Positions 1 to 8,944 of a stretch of DNA of 64,000 bases are shown one piece after another; positions within the stretch are counted from its first letter, which is position 1, and each line of letters starts with the position of its first letter. This DNA is from Polynucleobacter sp. GWA2_45_21 (GTDB lineage: Bacteria; Pseudomonadota; Gammaproteobacteria; Burkholderiales; Burkholderiaceae): positions 1 to 64,000 of the forward strand of contig NZ_MHZG01000007.1 of NCBI RefSeq assembly GCF_001830325.1. The letters are read 5' to 3'. A program made the translations under genes and the position numbers. The notes under the pieces are model-generated. The model saw nothing but the letters and a program-made list of their open reading frames with translations. It had not been told where the DNA came from and did not search any database.

Positions 1-397
1 AAGAAGGTTTGGCTAAAAGCGCTTGGATCTCATGACGTTTAGGCATCGATGGGCGTCCCCGAGGTTTGGGTTCTAGGGCTGTAATACCACCTTCATTGTA
101 GAGGCGTTGCCAAACCAAAATGGTACTAGGGGAGGCAATATTAAAGTGGGCGGACGTAGACCGCGGGGATGCGCCGTAGGCCCTCATGTGCTGGAGCACC
201 AATAGTTTGAACTGTGGGGTGTACTGTTGATAACCCCTCTTTTGGAGACCAGATATTCCATGTAGTTTATGGGTCAAAACCCATTTACGGACATCGGTGG
301 TATTAAGGCCGTAATGATTGGCTACCCTCAGGTAGCCTCCATCCCTTAGATAATCATTAACTACTTTTAGCTTGAACTGAGTGCTGTGTTTGCTCAT
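1..397 (-). CDS. IS3-family transposase OrfA, partial at window edge
   Basis: An open frame starts at ATG 397 and stays open for 132 codons to the window edge. It begins MSKHSTQFKLKVVNDYL and contains two helix-turn-helix-like units, about residues 10-45 (LRVANHYGLNTTDVRKW) and 65-105 (STSAHFNIASPSTILVW). This is the usual layout of the OrfA DNA-binding protein of IS150-like elements, in which OrfA binds the terminal repeats and a -1 frameshift makes the OrfAB transposase. A Shine-Dalgarno AAAGGGG lies 8 nt before the ATG. The end of OrfA and the frameshift window lie outside this sequence. The family call rests on this motif pattern and on the terminal repeat. Confidence 0.82.
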   Translation of the reverse strand, partial: MSKHSTQFKLKVVNDYLRDGGYLRVANHYGLNTTDVRKWVLTHKLHGISGLQKRGYQQYTPQFKLLVLQHMRAYGASPRSTSAHFNIASPSTILVWQRLYNEGGITALEPKPRGRPSMPKRHEIQALLAKPS

Positions 398-450
398 GAA
401 GCTGACCCCTTTGAGTTGGATTGGGTGTCCAACTTTTGTGGGTCAGTTCA
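1..450 (-). mobile_element. IS3-family insertion sequence, left end only (IS150-like subgroup)
   Basis: Read on the minus strand, the element begins at 450 with TGAACTGACCCACAAAAGTT, the TG...CA-type terminal inverted repeat with internal GTTGGACA seen in IS150-like IS3 elements. It carries the 5' part of orfA and leaves the window at base 1, so orfB, the orfA/orfB frameshift site, the other terminal repeat and any target duplication cannot be seen. Bases 451-508 between the element and the next gene hold nothing recognisable. Whether the element is intact is unknown. Confidence 0.85.
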
Positions 451-508
451 AAACATGGTGAGGGTTTTTCTTTTAAAACTTTCATTTTAAATCAACTGAT
501 CTGATGAT

Positions 509-1276
509 TTATTCGAAGCGATTATCTAGGCGTCCAACCCCATCAATGATGATGCTGACGTTGCTGCCGGGCTTCATTGAGCCAACACCAACAGAAGTGC
601 CGCAGGCAATGATGTCACCAGCTTGCAGTGGGACATCTTGAGAGATCAGGCTAACCAATTTTGCTGGCGGGAAAATCATGTCAGCGATGGGATAGTTTTG
701 ACGCTCTTGCTCATTCAAAATAGTTTTAATTGTTAACTTGCTTGGATCTACATCAGTAGTGATGTAAGGGCCAAAGACGCCAAAAGTATTGAAGCTCTTA
801 GAGCGTGTCCACTGTGCATATCCAGGATCGCGATTCAAAATTTCAATTGCAGTGACATCGTTAATGCAGGTGTATCCAAAAATGGCAGCGGCCGCTTGTG
901 TTTCATCCACTTCATGGCATGCTTTGCCGATGACAATCCCGAGCTCACCCTCATAGACAACTTTTCCAGAGTAAGACTTTGGAGTGCGAATGGTTTGATT
1001 AGCTGCCAAGAAAGAGTTATTGCCTTTCAGGAAATACAAAGGCTCTGCCGGCACGGCATGCTCAAGTTTGGTAACCAACGCATGAAAGTTATCTACCATG
1101 GCAACCATTTTGGATGGAGTGCAGGGGATGTCGATGGTGACATCAGATAGCTTTAATGTCTCGCCAGTAGCTTGGGGATTGTTAAATAGATCGCCGGTGT
1201 ACACAGCAATCTGATCGCCCTGTACTTGACCTAAACCGGATTTGCCTTGATGTTGAAATCTGAGCCATTGAGCCAT
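509..1276 (-). CDS. Fumarylacetoacetate hydrolase (FAH) family protein
   Basis: A 255-residue soluble enzyme of the FAH fold, which binds a divalent metal and cleaves or decarboxylates 2-oxo acid-type substrates. The metal-site pattern is visible: Y-E-G-E at 108-111 (Glu109, Glu111), Asp140 in CINDVTAI, and the conserved Lys in RSKSFNTFGVFGP (about 158-170). The C-terminal GDIIACGTSVGVG is the usual family ending. Length matches the single-domain bacterial members. A good AGGAG precedes the ATG. It is transcribed divergently from the GrdB-like gene at 1333, with 56 bp between starts. Substrate cannot be assigned: the family includes fumarylpyruvate hydrolases, oxaloacetate decarboxylases and degradative isomerases. 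Confidence 0.85.
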   Translation of the reverse strand: MAQWLRFQHQGKSGLGQVQGDQIAVYTGDLFNNPQATGETLKLSDVTIDIPCTPSKMVAMVDNFHALVTKLEHAVPAEPLYFLKGNNSFLAANQTIRTPKSYSGKVVYEGELGIVIGKACHEVDETQAAAAIFGYTCINDVTAIEILNRDPGYAQWTRSKSFNTFGVFGPYITTDVDPSKLTIKTILNEQERQNYPIADMIFPPAKLVSLISQDVPLQAGDIIACGTSVGVGSMKPGSNVSIIIDGVGRLDNRFE

Positions 1277-1332
1277 AATGAATTCTCCTGATAGTTAATA
1301 TTTGATAGGCAATATCTTACAGGGATGAATGA

Positions 1333-2268
1333 ATGACTAAGAATTCTGAATTGCAATTTGCACCTGAATTGGATCAGCCAGTTCGTTATATTGAGCGAAC
1401 CCGTAATTACTATCTAGGTTTGGGGTATGAAACCCCCTATGTTTGGGCGCATTACATGGATGTGGCCTTTACTCCATTGCAAAAGCCACTAAATCAATCG
1501 ATCCTAGGCCTAGTCACTACAGCAGTTCCCTTTGATGCCAGTAAAGGCCCGCAAGGATCAGGCGCTCCCTATAACGCAGCTGCTAAGTTTTATGACCCCT
1601 ACACTCGCTCAATTGATGAGGATGCAGACTTGCGTATTGCTCATGTTGGGATTGATAGGCGCAATGCAGACATGCAGGATAGTAATTGCTGGTTCCCATT
1701 AGGCGCAGCTAAACGTGCTGTTGTTAACGGACGCATTCAGTCCCTGTCTAAACATTTTTACGGTCTACCCACAAATCGTAGTCAACGCCATACCCTCGAG
1801 ATTGATGCGCCCTTGATCCTGAGTAAGTTGCGCGAAGACCATGTTGATGTTGCCGTGTTAATTCCGAATTGCCCGATTTGCCATCAGAGCCAAAGTTTAT
1901 TGGCGCGATATTTGGAGGGGGCTGGCATACCGACAGTCATCATGGGGGCAGCGAAAGATATTGTCGAATATTGCGGTGTGCCCCGTTTGCTCTTTAGTGA
2001 CTTTCCGCTGGGTAATGCTGCAGCTCTGCCCAATAATATTCAATCGCAAGACTCCAATTTTGAATTGGCTCTTCGCTTATTAGAGGGCGCTCCAGCCGCC
2101 CGAACAACGGTGCAATCCCCTTTGGTTTGGGCTTCAGACCCTTCATGGAAATTGGATTATTCCAATCTAGAAAGGCTTAGCGCAGAGGAGATTAAGCGCT
2201 TGCGTGATGAGGCGGAAAAAGCGCGCATTACTGCACGCGATATCAGGGTAAAAAGTGTTGGCGCCTAG
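1333..2268 (+). CDS. GrdB-like (glycine/sarcosine/betaine reductase selenoprotein B family) CxxC protein
   Basis: A 311-residue soluble protein resembling the GrdB/PrdB group of reductase subunits. The stretch DVAVLIPNCPICHQS (172-186) places a Cys180-x2-Cys183 pair where the clostridial enzymes carry a selenocysteine-x2-Cys redox site, followed by an AGIPTV segment as in that family. No in-frame TGA is present, so this is a Cys version. True glycine reductase partners (GrdA, GrdC, GrdD) are not nearby, so a role in amino-acid reduction is unlikely and function is unknown. It starts at ATG 1333 behind AGGG and ends overlapping the convergent ispB stop by 4 bp. Family assignment is from memory of the motif. 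Confidence 0.55.
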   Translation: MTKNSELQFAPELDQPVRYIERTRNYYLGLGYETPYVWAHYMDVAFTPLQKPLNQSILGLVTTAVPFDASKGPQGSGAPYNAAAKFYDPYTRSIDEDADLRIAHVGIDRRNADMQDSNCWFPLGAAKRAVVNGRIQSLSKHFYGLPTNRSQRHTLEIDAPLILSKLREDHVDVAVLIPNCPICHQSQSLLARYLEGAGIPTVIMGAAKDIVEYCGVPRLLFSDFPLGNAAALPNNIQSQDSNFELALRLLEGAPAARTTVQSPLVWASDPSWKLDYSNLERLSAEEIKRLRDEAEKARITARDIRVKSVGA

Positions 2269-3269
2269 GTTTGCCTAGACAAAGAGTATTTGCACAAGGC
2301 ATGTAGTGCGGTTGTCGCCTCATTTTGGGGAAAGTCTTTGAGGCATTCGAGTGCAAGATTTACTTCTCGCTTCGCAGCCGCTTGGGTGTAATCTAAGGCA
2401 CCAGAATTTTGAACTGCACTCAGAATCTGTTGAAAGACGTCATCAGGCAAGTCTTGATTTTGTTCGATTGCCGCTCGAACTAGTAGGCGCTCTTCAGTGC
2501 TGCCATTTTCCAGAAGATAGATGAGTGGGAGCGTTGGCTTCCCTTCTCTCAAATCATCCCCAGCATTCTTACCCATTTGTGAGGCATCTGCGGTGTAATC
2601 CAAAAGGTCATCCATTAACTGGAAGGCGGTGCCAATATGACGGCCAAAAGCAGCGGCCTGCTCTCGGTAAGCATCTGAAGCTTTTGCCAAAATTGCCCCA
2701 AGCTCAGTAGAGGCCTCAAATAATTTAGCTGTTTTATAGCGAATCACCCGTAAATAGCTCTCTTCGTCTACTTCGGGGTCATTCATATTGAGAAGCTGTA
2801 AAACTTCGCCCTCGGCAATCGTATTGGTTGCATCAGACAGGATTTCCATCACCCGCAGATCATTGGGCCCAACCATCATCTGAAAGGCCCTGGAATACAA
2901 AAAATCGCCCACCAGCACGCTGGCAGCATTGCCAAAAGCAGCATTGGCAGTCTCACGACCCCTTCTCAGGGTCGATTCGTCGACAACATCATCATGGAGT
3001 AGGGTGGCTGTGTGGATAAATTCCACTACGGCCGCCAGTTCTAGGGCATGGGGGGTTTCTTTACCATTAGCTAAGGCTTTGCTGACTAGGAGCAAAAGGG
3101 CGGGTCGAACCCGTTTTCCGCCTGCCTGGATGATATAAGTGGAGATTTGGTCAATTAAGGCGACTTTTGAGGCTAGTCGCAGGCGAATAACTTCATCTAA
3201 GGCCTTGAAATCTAAGGCGATTGGGGCCAGAATTTGGCTTAATTCATTGGTTTTGACAGTGCTCGTCAT
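2265..3269 (-). CDS. ispB: Octaprenyl diphosphate synthase (long-chain trans-prenyltransferase)
   Basis: A 334-residue polyprenyl synthase that extends farnesyl diphosphate with isopentenyl diphosphate to the C40 side chain of ubiquinone-8. Diagnostic features are GKRVRP (51-56), the first aspartate-rich motif DDVVD (93-97) and the second DDLLD (220-224), all intact. Length fits the IspB class rather than the shorter IspA. It is divergent from rplU, an arrangement found widely in proteobacteria, and its 5' coding end contains the -35 element of the rplU promoter. The final codons overlap the end of the convergent GrdB-like gene by 4 bp. Chain length is inferred from family membership. Confidence 0.93.
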   Translation of the reverse strand: MTSTVKTNELSQILAPIALDFKALDEVIRLRLASKVALIDQISTYIIQAGGKRVRPALLLLVSKALANGKETPHALELAAVVEFIHTATLLHDDVVDESTLRRGRETANAAFGNAASVLVGDFLYSRAFQMMVGPNDLRVMEILSDATNTIAEGEVLQLLNMNDPEVDEESYLRVIRYKTAKLFEASTELGAILAKASDAYREQAAAFGRHIGTAFQLMDDLLDYTADASQMGKNAGDDLREGKPTLPLIYLLENGSTEERLLVRAAIEQNQDLPDDVFQQILSAVQNSGALDYTQAAAKREVNLALECLKDFPQNEATTALHALCKYSLSRQT

Positions 3270-3281
3270 GCAAGATATAAT
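3253..3281 (+). promoter_or_regulatory. Consensus sigma70 promoter of rplU-rpmA
   Basis: TTGACA at 3253-3258 and TATAAT at 3276-3281 are separated by exactly 17 bp, a perfect match to the sigma70 consensus. Transcription would start near 3288, leaving a leader of about 57 nt before the rplU ATG. The -35 box sits inside the first codons of the divergent ispB gene. Seen directly; activity is inferred. Confidence 0.85.
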
Positions 3282-3288
3282 AATGGGC

Positions 3289-3315
3289 TTAGCTCATCCA
3301 GGGTGGATTAGCTTA
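3289..3315 (+). promoter_or_regulatory. Hairpin in the rplU 5' leader
   Basis: TTAGCTCATCCA (3289-3300) and TGGATTAGCTTA (3304-3315) pair at 10 of 12 positions around a GGG loop. The hairpin would begin at or just after the predicted transcription start, 30 nt before the rplU ATG. It could be a 5' stabilising element or a leader for autogenous control by L21; the sequence does not decide between these. Confidence 0.45.
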
Positions 3316-3344
3316 AATGTAGATATTAATTGAGGTTTCAAACC

Positions 3345-3656
3345 ATGTACGCGGTCATAAAAACCGGTGGCAAACAGTATAAAGTTGCTGCAGGCGAAAA
3401 ATTGAAAATAGAACAGATACCAGCGGAAATCGGCAGCGAAATCACTCTTGACCAAGTCTTAGCCGTAGGCGAAGGCGCTTCACTCAAATTGGGTGATCCA
3501 TTGGTTAATGGTGCAGCTGTGATGGCCACTGTCGTCTCCCAGGGACGTCACGATAAAGTGACAATCTTTAAGATGCGCCGTCGCAAGCATTATCAAAAGC
3601 ACCAAGGCCATCGTCAGAATTACACAGAAATTCTGATTAACACGATCAAAGCCTAA
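3345..3656 (+). CDS. rplU: 50S ribosomal protein L21
   Basis: A 103-residue ribosomal protein that binds 23S rRNA in the large subunit. It starts [14 protein letters not shown], the universal L21 beginning, and keeps the basic C-terminal rRNA-binding stretch [20 protein letters not shown]. The frame is open from a TTG at 3330, but ATG 3345, preceded by TGAGG 10 nt upstream, gives the family N-terminus. Driven by the consensus promoter at 3253 and followed 33 bp later by rpmA, the standard L21-L27 operon. Confidence 0.97.
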   Translation: MYAVIKTGGKQYKVAAGEKLKIEQIPAEIGSEITLDQVLAVGEGASLKLGDPLVNGAAVMATVVSQGRHDKVTIFKMRRRKHYQKHQGHRQNYTEILINTIKA

Positions 3657-3689
3657 TTTAGGCTAACGGCTAAATAGCAGGAGAAAGAT

Positions 3690-3950
3690 ATGGCACAGAA
3701 AAAAGGCGGCGGCTCGACACGAAATGGCCGCGACTCAGAATCGAAACGCTTAGGCGTTAAAGTTTTTGGCGGCGAGCAAATCAACGCTGGCAGCATCATC
3801 ATTCGTCAACGTGGTACACGAGTACATCCGGGTATGAACGTTGGTATTGGTAAAGATCACACTTTGTTTGCCTTAGTTGACGGACAAGTGGAATTTGGCG
3901 TTAAGGGTGCTTTGAAGAAGGCCCAGGTTTCAGTTCTTCCGCGTTCATAA
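3690..3950 (+). CDS. rpmA: 50S ribosomal protein L27
   Basis: An 86-residue L27, whose N-terminal tail reaches the peptidyl-transferase centre. It begins [16 protein letters not shown] and contains the diagnostic [15 protein letters not shown] segment. There is no N-terminal extension of the Firmicutes type that needs protease trimming. A strong AGGAG precedes the ATG. It lies directly after rplU and is followed by the terminator at 4009. Confidence 0.97.
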   Translation: MAQKKGGGSTRNGRDSESKRLGVKVFGGEQINAGSIIIRQRGTRVHPGMNVGIGKDHTLFALVDGQVEFGVKGALKKAQVSVLPRS

Positions 3951-4008
3951 GACGCCTGACTGAGACACGTTTGATTCAGATTTATTCCGAATTTAACTCT
4001 TAGGAACA

Positions 4009-4033
4009 GGCCTCGCTAAGCGAGGCCTTTTTT
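4009..4033 (+). terminator. Rho-independent terminator between rpmA and obgE
   Basis: GGCCTCGC (4009-4016) and GCGAGGCC (4020-4027) form an 8-bp GC-rich stem with a 3-nt loop, followed by six T (4028-4033). It would end the rplU-rpmA message. The T-tract finishes only 4 nt before the obgE ATG at 4038. Confidence 0.85.
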
Positions 4034-4037
4034 ATTC

Positions 4038-5132
4038 ATGAAATTTATAGACGAAGCTCGTATTGAAGTCATAGCTGGCCAAGGTGGCGCCGGGAGTGCC
4101 TCCATGCGCCGCGAAAAGTTTATCGAATTCGGTGGACCCGATGGTGGCGATGGCGGTAAAGGCGGAAGCGTATGGGCAACCGCAGATCGCAACATCAACA
4201 CTTTGATTGACTATCGTTACGCTAAAACGCACACCGCAAAAAATGGTGAGCCTGGACGTGGCGCTGATTGCTATGGTCGCGCAGGTGACGATATTGAGTT
4301 GCGCATGCCAGTAGGCACCATCATTTCTGATTACGAAACTGGTGAACCAATTGCTGACTTAACCAACCACGGTGAGCGCCTTTGTTTGGCGCAAGGCGGT
4401 GTTGGTGGCTGGGGAAACATTCACTTTAAGAGTAGTACAAACCGCGCTCCTCGCCAAAAGACGAATGGCAAAGAGGGCGAGCGTCGCAAGCTCAAACTGG
4501 AATTAAAAGTATTGGCTGACGTAGGTTTGCTGGGTATGCCGAATGCCGGAAAATCGACTTTGATTACGGCTGTATCTAATGCACGTCCAAAGATTGCAGA
4601 CTATCCATTTACAACGTTGCACCCCAATTTAGGTGTGGTGCGTGTTGGTGCTGAGCGTAGCTTTGTAATTGCTGATATTCCTGGATTGATTGAAGGTGCT
4701 GCAGAAGGTGCTGGCTTGGGTCACCGCTTCTTAAGACACTTACAACGTACTGGTGTGTTGTTACATTTAGTAGATATTGCACCATTTGATGAGAATATTG
4801 ATCCAGTGGCAGATGCTGTTGCTATCGTGAATGAATTGCGTAAGTACGACGAAGCTTTGGTTGAAAAGCCGCGCTGGTTAGTGCTGAACAAAGTCGACAT
4901 GATTCCCGAGGAAGATCGCAAAAAAGTGGTTGCGGACTTTATTAAACGCTTTAAGTGGAAGGGTCCTGTTTTTGAGATCTCCGCTTTAACGGGTTTGGGC
5001 TGCGATAAGCTGTGCTATTCATTGCAAGATTATTTAGACTCTATTCGCAAGGATAGGGATGATGAGGATGAGCGCGCTGCGGATCCTCGTTATCAAGAGC
5101 AAGTTCAGCCAGAAGATAAAGCACCAGATTAA
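4038..5132 (+). CDS. obgE: Obg-family GTPase ObgE
   Basis: A 364-residue essential GTPase acting in late 50S assembly and stress responses. The N-terminal glycine-rich Obg fold (1-158, with [13 protein letters not shown]) precedes a G domain with the P-loop GMPNAGKST (166-174), switch residues FTTLHP (191-196), DIPG (213-216) and NKVD (284-287). The C-terminal tail is acidic ([12 protein letters not shown]), as in proteobacterial ObgE. The start [11 protein letters not shown] is the conserved one, yet no Shine-Dalgarno is visible because the rpmA terminator fills the space before it. Follows rplU-rpmA as in most bacteria. Confidence 0.96.
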   Translation: MKFIDEARIEVIAGQGGAGSASMRREKFIEFGGPDGGDGGKGGSVWATADRNINTLIDYRYAKTHTAKNGEPGRGADCYGRAGDDIELRMPVGTIISDYETGEPIADLTNHGERLCLAQGGVGGWGNIHFKSSTNRAPRQKTNGKEGERRKLKLELKVLADVGLLGMPNAGKSTLITAVSNARPKIADYPFTTLHPNLGVVRVGAERSFVIADIPGLIEGAAEGAGLGHRFLRHLQRTGVLLHLVDIAPFDENIDPVADAVAIVNELRKYDEALVEKPRWLVLNKVDMIPEEDRKKVVADFIKRFKWKGPVFEISALTGLGCDKLCYSLQDYLDSIRKDRDDEDERAADPRYQEQVQPEDKAPD

Positions 5133-5161
5133 TTAGCAGTCATTTGAGATCCGTACTTTAT

Positions 5162-5944
5162 ATGAACACTCAGAAAGCGAAACGAATCGTAGTGAAGGTA
5201 GGTTCAAGTCTAGTCACCAATAATGGTGAGGGCTTGGATCGTGCCGCAATCGGCATGTGGGCAGAGCAAATGGCCGCCTTGCTGGCTGCTGGGCATGAGG
5301 TGTTGATGGTCAGTTCCGGTGCAATTGCTGAAGGCATGCAACGTCTTGGTTGGAGTAAGCGTCCGCAGGAAATTCATCAACTACAAGCTGCAGCTGCAGT
5401 TGGTCAGATGGGTTTGGTGCAGGTCTATGAAAGTTGTTTTGCGCGCTTTAATTTACGTAGCGCACAAGTGTTGCTGACGAATGCAGACTTGGCGCATGCT
5501 GAACGCAATGCAAATGCCAAAGCGACTTTAGACACTTTGCTAAAGCTAGGCGTTGTTCCCATCATCAATGAAAACGACACCGTAGTTACCGATGAAATTA
5601 AATTTGGTGATAACGATAGCTTGGCTGCTTTAGTGACCAACTTAATTCATGCAGACTTATTAGTGATCTTGACTGATCAAGGTGGATTGTTTACTGCTGA
5701 TCCACGTCAAGACGCCTCTGCCACTCTTTTGAGTGATGCTACTGCCGGCGATCCAGCTTTAGAAAAGATGGCTGGTGGTGCCGCAAGCGAGCTGAGTAAG
5801 GGTGGTATGTTGACCAAAGTGTTGGCTGCGAAAGTTGCAGCTCAAACAGGTGCTGCAACCGTCATTGCCTCTGGGCGCGAGCCTCAGGTTCTTACCCGCC
5901 TACTGAATGGTGAAAAAATTGGTACCTGCCTGACCGCTGCTTGA
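5162..5944 (+). CDS. proB: Glutamate 5-kinase, short form without PUA domain
   Basis: Phosphorylates glutamate to gamma-glutamyl phosphate, the first and usually proline-inhibited step of proline synthesis. From ATG 5162 it has 260 residues with the amino-acid kinase motifs [10 protein letters not shown] (11-20), SSGAIAEGM (51-59), INENDTV (135-141) and FGDND (148-152). It stops at KIGTCLTAA, where the usual proteobacterial enzyme of about 370 residues continues into a PUA RNA-binding domain; that domain is absent. An in-frame TTG at 5144 would add six residues, but the ATG gives the family start. proA lies at 47565, not adjacent. Confidence 0.93.
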   Translation: MNTQKAKRIVVKVGSSLVTNNGEGLDRAAIGMWAEQMAALLAAGHEVLMVSSGAIAEGMQRLGWSKRPQEIHQLQAAAAVGQMGLVQVYESCFARFNLRSAQVLLTNADLAHAERNANAKATLDTLLKLGVVPIINENDTVVTDEIKFGDNDSLAALVTNLIHADLLVILTDQGGLFTADPRQDASATLLSDATAGDPALEKMAGGAASELSKGGMLTKVLAAKVAAQTGAATVIASGREPQVLTRLLNGEKIGTCLTAA

Positions 5945-5969
5945 GTATCAAAACCCAATCATTACTCTT

Positions 5970-6536
5970 CTAATTAATCACGCCAAATGAATTGGTGGGC
6001 TTTGTCCCGCCAGTAAATCCATTGGGATTCAGTGACTGAATAACATTTTTTATGTTCTTCTCTTGACTGTTAAAGTTGCAGAATGCACCTTGCGCCAATG
6101 CAGCTTGATAACGATTTGGTGTGTGGTCTTTGATTGGGTTCCAGCTGGAAAGGGGATTTTCTTTCCAGACATTGGATTCAAAGGTGCCATAGAGGCGCCA
6201 TTGGAATGAGTCACAACGAATGCCTTCGTATTGAATTTGGCTGTTGCCATTAGGGCTCGTCAAAATAACGATGTATCTAGTAATGCCATCGTTCCCAATC
6301 AAAATGGAGTTGGTGTCGACTGCAAATTTAAAAATTGTCTGCTGTGAGACGTAAAAAGGTTGAATAGTTGCTTTATTAGGAGGATTCAGCGGCATTGCTG
6401 TTGTACCCTCTTTAAAAACCATCGGCGCAAAAGGATCAACACCACTCTCTAGGGGGTCACCAGCGCAGCCCGCTAAGGCTAAACCCAAAGTCAGGCTGAG
6501 GGTAGAAAGTCGAAGACTGCGAATAGAGAGTTTCAT
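5970..6536 (-). CDS. CNP1-like family lipoprotein
   Basis: A 188-residue exported protein with a basic N-terminus, a hydrophobic stretch at 10-22 and a lipobox LAGC with Cys24, so a lipoprotein anchored on the periplasmic side is expected. The body ([17 protein letters not shown] and the later [14 protein letters not shown]) resembles the CNP1-like family, known mainly from betaproteobacteria and of unknown function. Its start overlaps the rppH stop by 4 bp (ATGA), so the two are probably translationally coupled. Convergent with proB. Confidence 0.72.
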   Translation of the reverse strand: MKLSIRSLRLSTLSLTLGLALAGCAGDPLESGVDPFAPMVFKEGTTAMPLNPPNKATIQPFYVSQQTIFKFAVDTNSILIGNDGITRYIVILTSPNGNSQIQYEGIRCDSFQWRLYGTFESNVWKENPLSSWNPIKDHTPNRYQAALAQGAFCNFNSQEKNIKNVIQSLNPNGFTGGTKPTNSFGVIN

Positions 6537-7132
6537 GATGGCTTATCAGTAGGTTTTGCTTCTTTGGACTCATCTTCTTGACCCCCATATAGGGATTGAA
6601 GTAAATCGAGCGGAGAGCCCCAAGCAAGTTGTTGCATGCGTATGCCACGAGACAAATAGCGTGCAAGCTCGGAAAGGGCTAATTGATAGACCTCGCGTTT
6701 GAAGTCAATTACGGTGTCTAGTTGAATCCAAAAAGGAACCCACCGCCAAGCATCAAATTCTGGATGTTCTGAAGCGCGCAGATGAATATCGCTGTCTAAG
6801 CCGACTAGGCGCAGCAAAAACCAGATTTGTTTTTGACCTCGATAGCTGGCTCGATGGGTTTTGGAGGCATGTTGACGACGCAGGAACTCCTCTGGGACGT
6901 CGTAACGAAGCCAGTCCCTGGTCCGTCCAATAATTTGGACATGTTCTGGCAGCAAGCCCACTTCCTCATGCAATTCGCGGTACATGGCCTGCTCTGGGCT
7001 CTCACCATGCTGAATCCCGCCCTGCGGGAACTGCCACGAATGCTGCCCAACGCGTTTTCCCCAGAAAACCTCGTTATGGCTGTTGAGGAGGACTATGCCG
7101 ACATTGGGTCGATACCCTTCACGGTCAAGCAT
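6533..7132 (-). CDS. rppH: RNA pyrophosphohydrolase (Nudix hydrolase)
   Basis: Converts 5'-triphosphate mRNA ends to monophosphate, allowing RNase E-type decay. The chosen start at 7132 gives 199 residues beginning [15 protein letters not shown], the conserved RppH N-terminus, behind a GAGG 8-11 nt upstream. A frame extension to 7201 would overlap proS and adds non-family residues. The Nudix box runs from G38 to L60 (GG-x5-E-x7-REL-x-EEVG). The C-terminal 40 residues are charged and probably disordered. Downstream it overlaps the CNP1-like lipoprotein gene; upstream it is divergent from proS with a 50-bp gap. Confidence 0.93.
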   Translation of the reverse strand: MLDREGYRPNVGIVLLNSHNEVFWGKRVGQHSWQFPQGGIQHGESPEQAMYRELHEEVGLLPEHVQIIGRTRDWLRYDVPEEFLRRQHASKTHRASYRGQKQIWFLLRLVGLDSDIHLRASEHPEFDAWRWVPFWIQLDTVIDFKREVYQLALSELARYLSRGIRMQQLAWGSPLDLLQSLYGGQEDESKEAKPTDKPS

Positions 7133-7182
7133 GAGATCGTGCCTCAAATCCTTTAAAATCAACGATTTGATTATATCCATAC

Positions 7183-8925
7183 ATGAAAGCTTCACAGTCA
7201 TTTCTCGCCACGCTAAAAGAAGCCCCTTCCGACGCTGAGGTGGTTTCGCACAAACTCATGGTGCGTGCCGGTTTAATCCGCAAGCTCAATGCTGGCATCT
7301 ACAACTATTTACCTTTGGGATTGAAGTCCATTCGCAAGGTGGAGAACATCATCCGCGAAGAAATGAATCGCGCTGGTGCAATCGAATTGCTAATGCCAAT
7401 GATTCAGCCTGCAGAGTTATGGCAAGAGACTGGGCGCTGGGAAAAGATGGGCCCAGAGTTACTCCGTATTAAAGATCGCCATGACCGTGACTTTTTAATT
7501 CAACCAACCTCCGAAGAGGTAGTGACTGATTTAGCGCGTAACGAAATCAAGAGTTACAAGCAGTTGCCGGTTAACTTCTATCAAATTCAGACGAAGTTTC
7601 GTGATGAGCGTCGACCACGTTTTGGAATCATGCGTGGTCGTGAGTTCAGCATGAAAGATGCCTACTCCTTTGATCGCGATGCCGAGGGCTTGAAGAAGTC
7701 TTATCAAATCATGTTCGATGCTTACACTCGCATCTTCAAGCGTATGGGCTTGAAATTCCGCGCAGTAACAGCGGATAACGGTGCTATTGGTGGATCAGGT
7801 AGTCAAGAGTTTCATGTGATTGCTGATACCGGTGAAGACGCAATCGTATATTGCCCAAATTCTGATTACGCTGCCAACCTTGAGGCTGCAGAATCAGTCT
7901 CGTTAATTGCGGCGCGTGCTGCTGCAACTCAGGCACTGACTAAAGTTGCGACACCAAATCAAACAAACTGCGCTGATGTAGCCAAGTTTTTAAACTTGCC
8001 ACTAGAGCAGACTGTGAAGTCATTATTGTTTGCTGCTGATCAGGAAGAGGGCCCAGCTAAATTATTTATGGTGCTGGTGCGTGGTGATCATGAGCTCAAT
8101 GAAATCAAGGCAAGCAAGATTCCTGGCATGGCGGAGTCACGCTTTGCAAGTGAAGCTGAAATCAAGCAAGCCTGTAATGCTCCAGCAGGCTACTTAGGCC
8201 CTGTTGGAATTGCTGCTGATGTAACCGTGGTTGCAGATCGTACCGTGGCTAATATGTCTGACTTTGTATGTGGTGCTAATGATGCCGGTCATCACTTAAC
8301 CGGTGTGAACTGGGGTCGTGATTTACCAGAGCCTTTGGTAATGGATTTGCGTAATGCTGTAGTGGGAGATCCCTCTCCTGACGGTAAAGGTGTTGTTGAT
8401 ATTTGTCGCGGTATTGAAGTGGGCCATGTGTTTCAATTGGGCACACGCTATTCTGAGGCGATGGGTTGTACTTACTTGGATCAGCAAGGCAAAGCGCAGC
8501 CAATGGTGATGGGTTGTTATGGCATTGGTGTTACGCGTTTGCTAGGCGCTGCAATCGAGCAGGGTAATGATGAGCGCGGAATTATTTGGCCGATTTCAAT
8601 GGCACCATTTGAAGTGGTGATCTGTCCAATGGGCTATGACAAATCCGAAGCTGTCAAAGTTGCTGCCGATCAATTACACGATGAGTTACTAGCTGCAGGT
8701 GTAGATGTGGTGCTCGATGATCGTGGAGAGAGGCCGGGCGCGATGTTTGCCGACTGGGAATTAATTGGCGTCCCATTCCGCGTGGTGATTGGTGATCGTG
8801 GCTTGGCAGATGCACAAGTGGAATTTAAAGGTCGCACTGATGCTGAATCAGAAAACATTCCACTGTCAGAAATTAAAGCAAAAGTGATTACTGCGGTTGA
8901 TGCTGCTAAGAAACTTGTTTCTTAA
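7183..8925 (+). CDS. proS: Prolyl-tRNA synthetase (bacterial type with editing insert)
   Basis: A 580-residue class II synthetase that charges tRNA-Pro. Class II motif 2 is seen as [17 protein letters not shown] (139-155), and TSEE (109-112) is the proline-binding loop. The YbaK-like INS editing domain lies at about 225-400, beginning near [20 protein letters not shown], so mischarged Ala-tRNA-Pro is presumably hydrolysed in cis. The anticodon-binding domain fills the C-terminus (about 470-575). Length and domain order match the E. coli type. Divergent from rppH and convergent with ffh. Confidence 0.96.
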   Translation: MKASQSFLATLKEAPSDAEVVSHKLMVRAGLIRKLNAGIYNYLPLGLKSIRKVENIIREEMNRAGAIELLMPMIQPAELWQETGRWEKMGPELLRIKDRHDRDFLIQPTSEEVVTDLARNEIKSYKQLPVNFYQIQTKFRDERRPRFGIMRGREFSMKDAYSFDRDAEGLKKSYQIMFDAYTRIFKRMGLKFRAVTADNGAIGGSGSQEFHVIADTGEDAIVYCPNSDYAANLEAAESVSLIAARAAATQALTKVATPNQTNCADVAKFLNLPLEQTVKSLLFAADQEEGPAKLFMVLVRGDHELNEIKASKIPGMAESRFASEAEIKQACNAPAGYLGPVGIAADVTVVADRTVANMSDFVCGANDAGHHLTGVNWGRDLPEPLVMDLRNAVVGDPSPDGKGVVDICRGIEVGHVFQLGTRYSEAMGCTYLDQQGKAQPMVMGCYGIGVTRLLGAAIEQGNDERGIIWPISMAPFEVVICPMGYDKSEAVKVAADQLHDELLAAGVDVVLDDRGERPGAMFADWELIGVPFRVVIGDRGLADAQVEFKGRTDAESENIPLSEIKAKVITAVDAAKKLVS

Positions 8926-8944
8926 ATTCAAGCGTTTATAGCTG

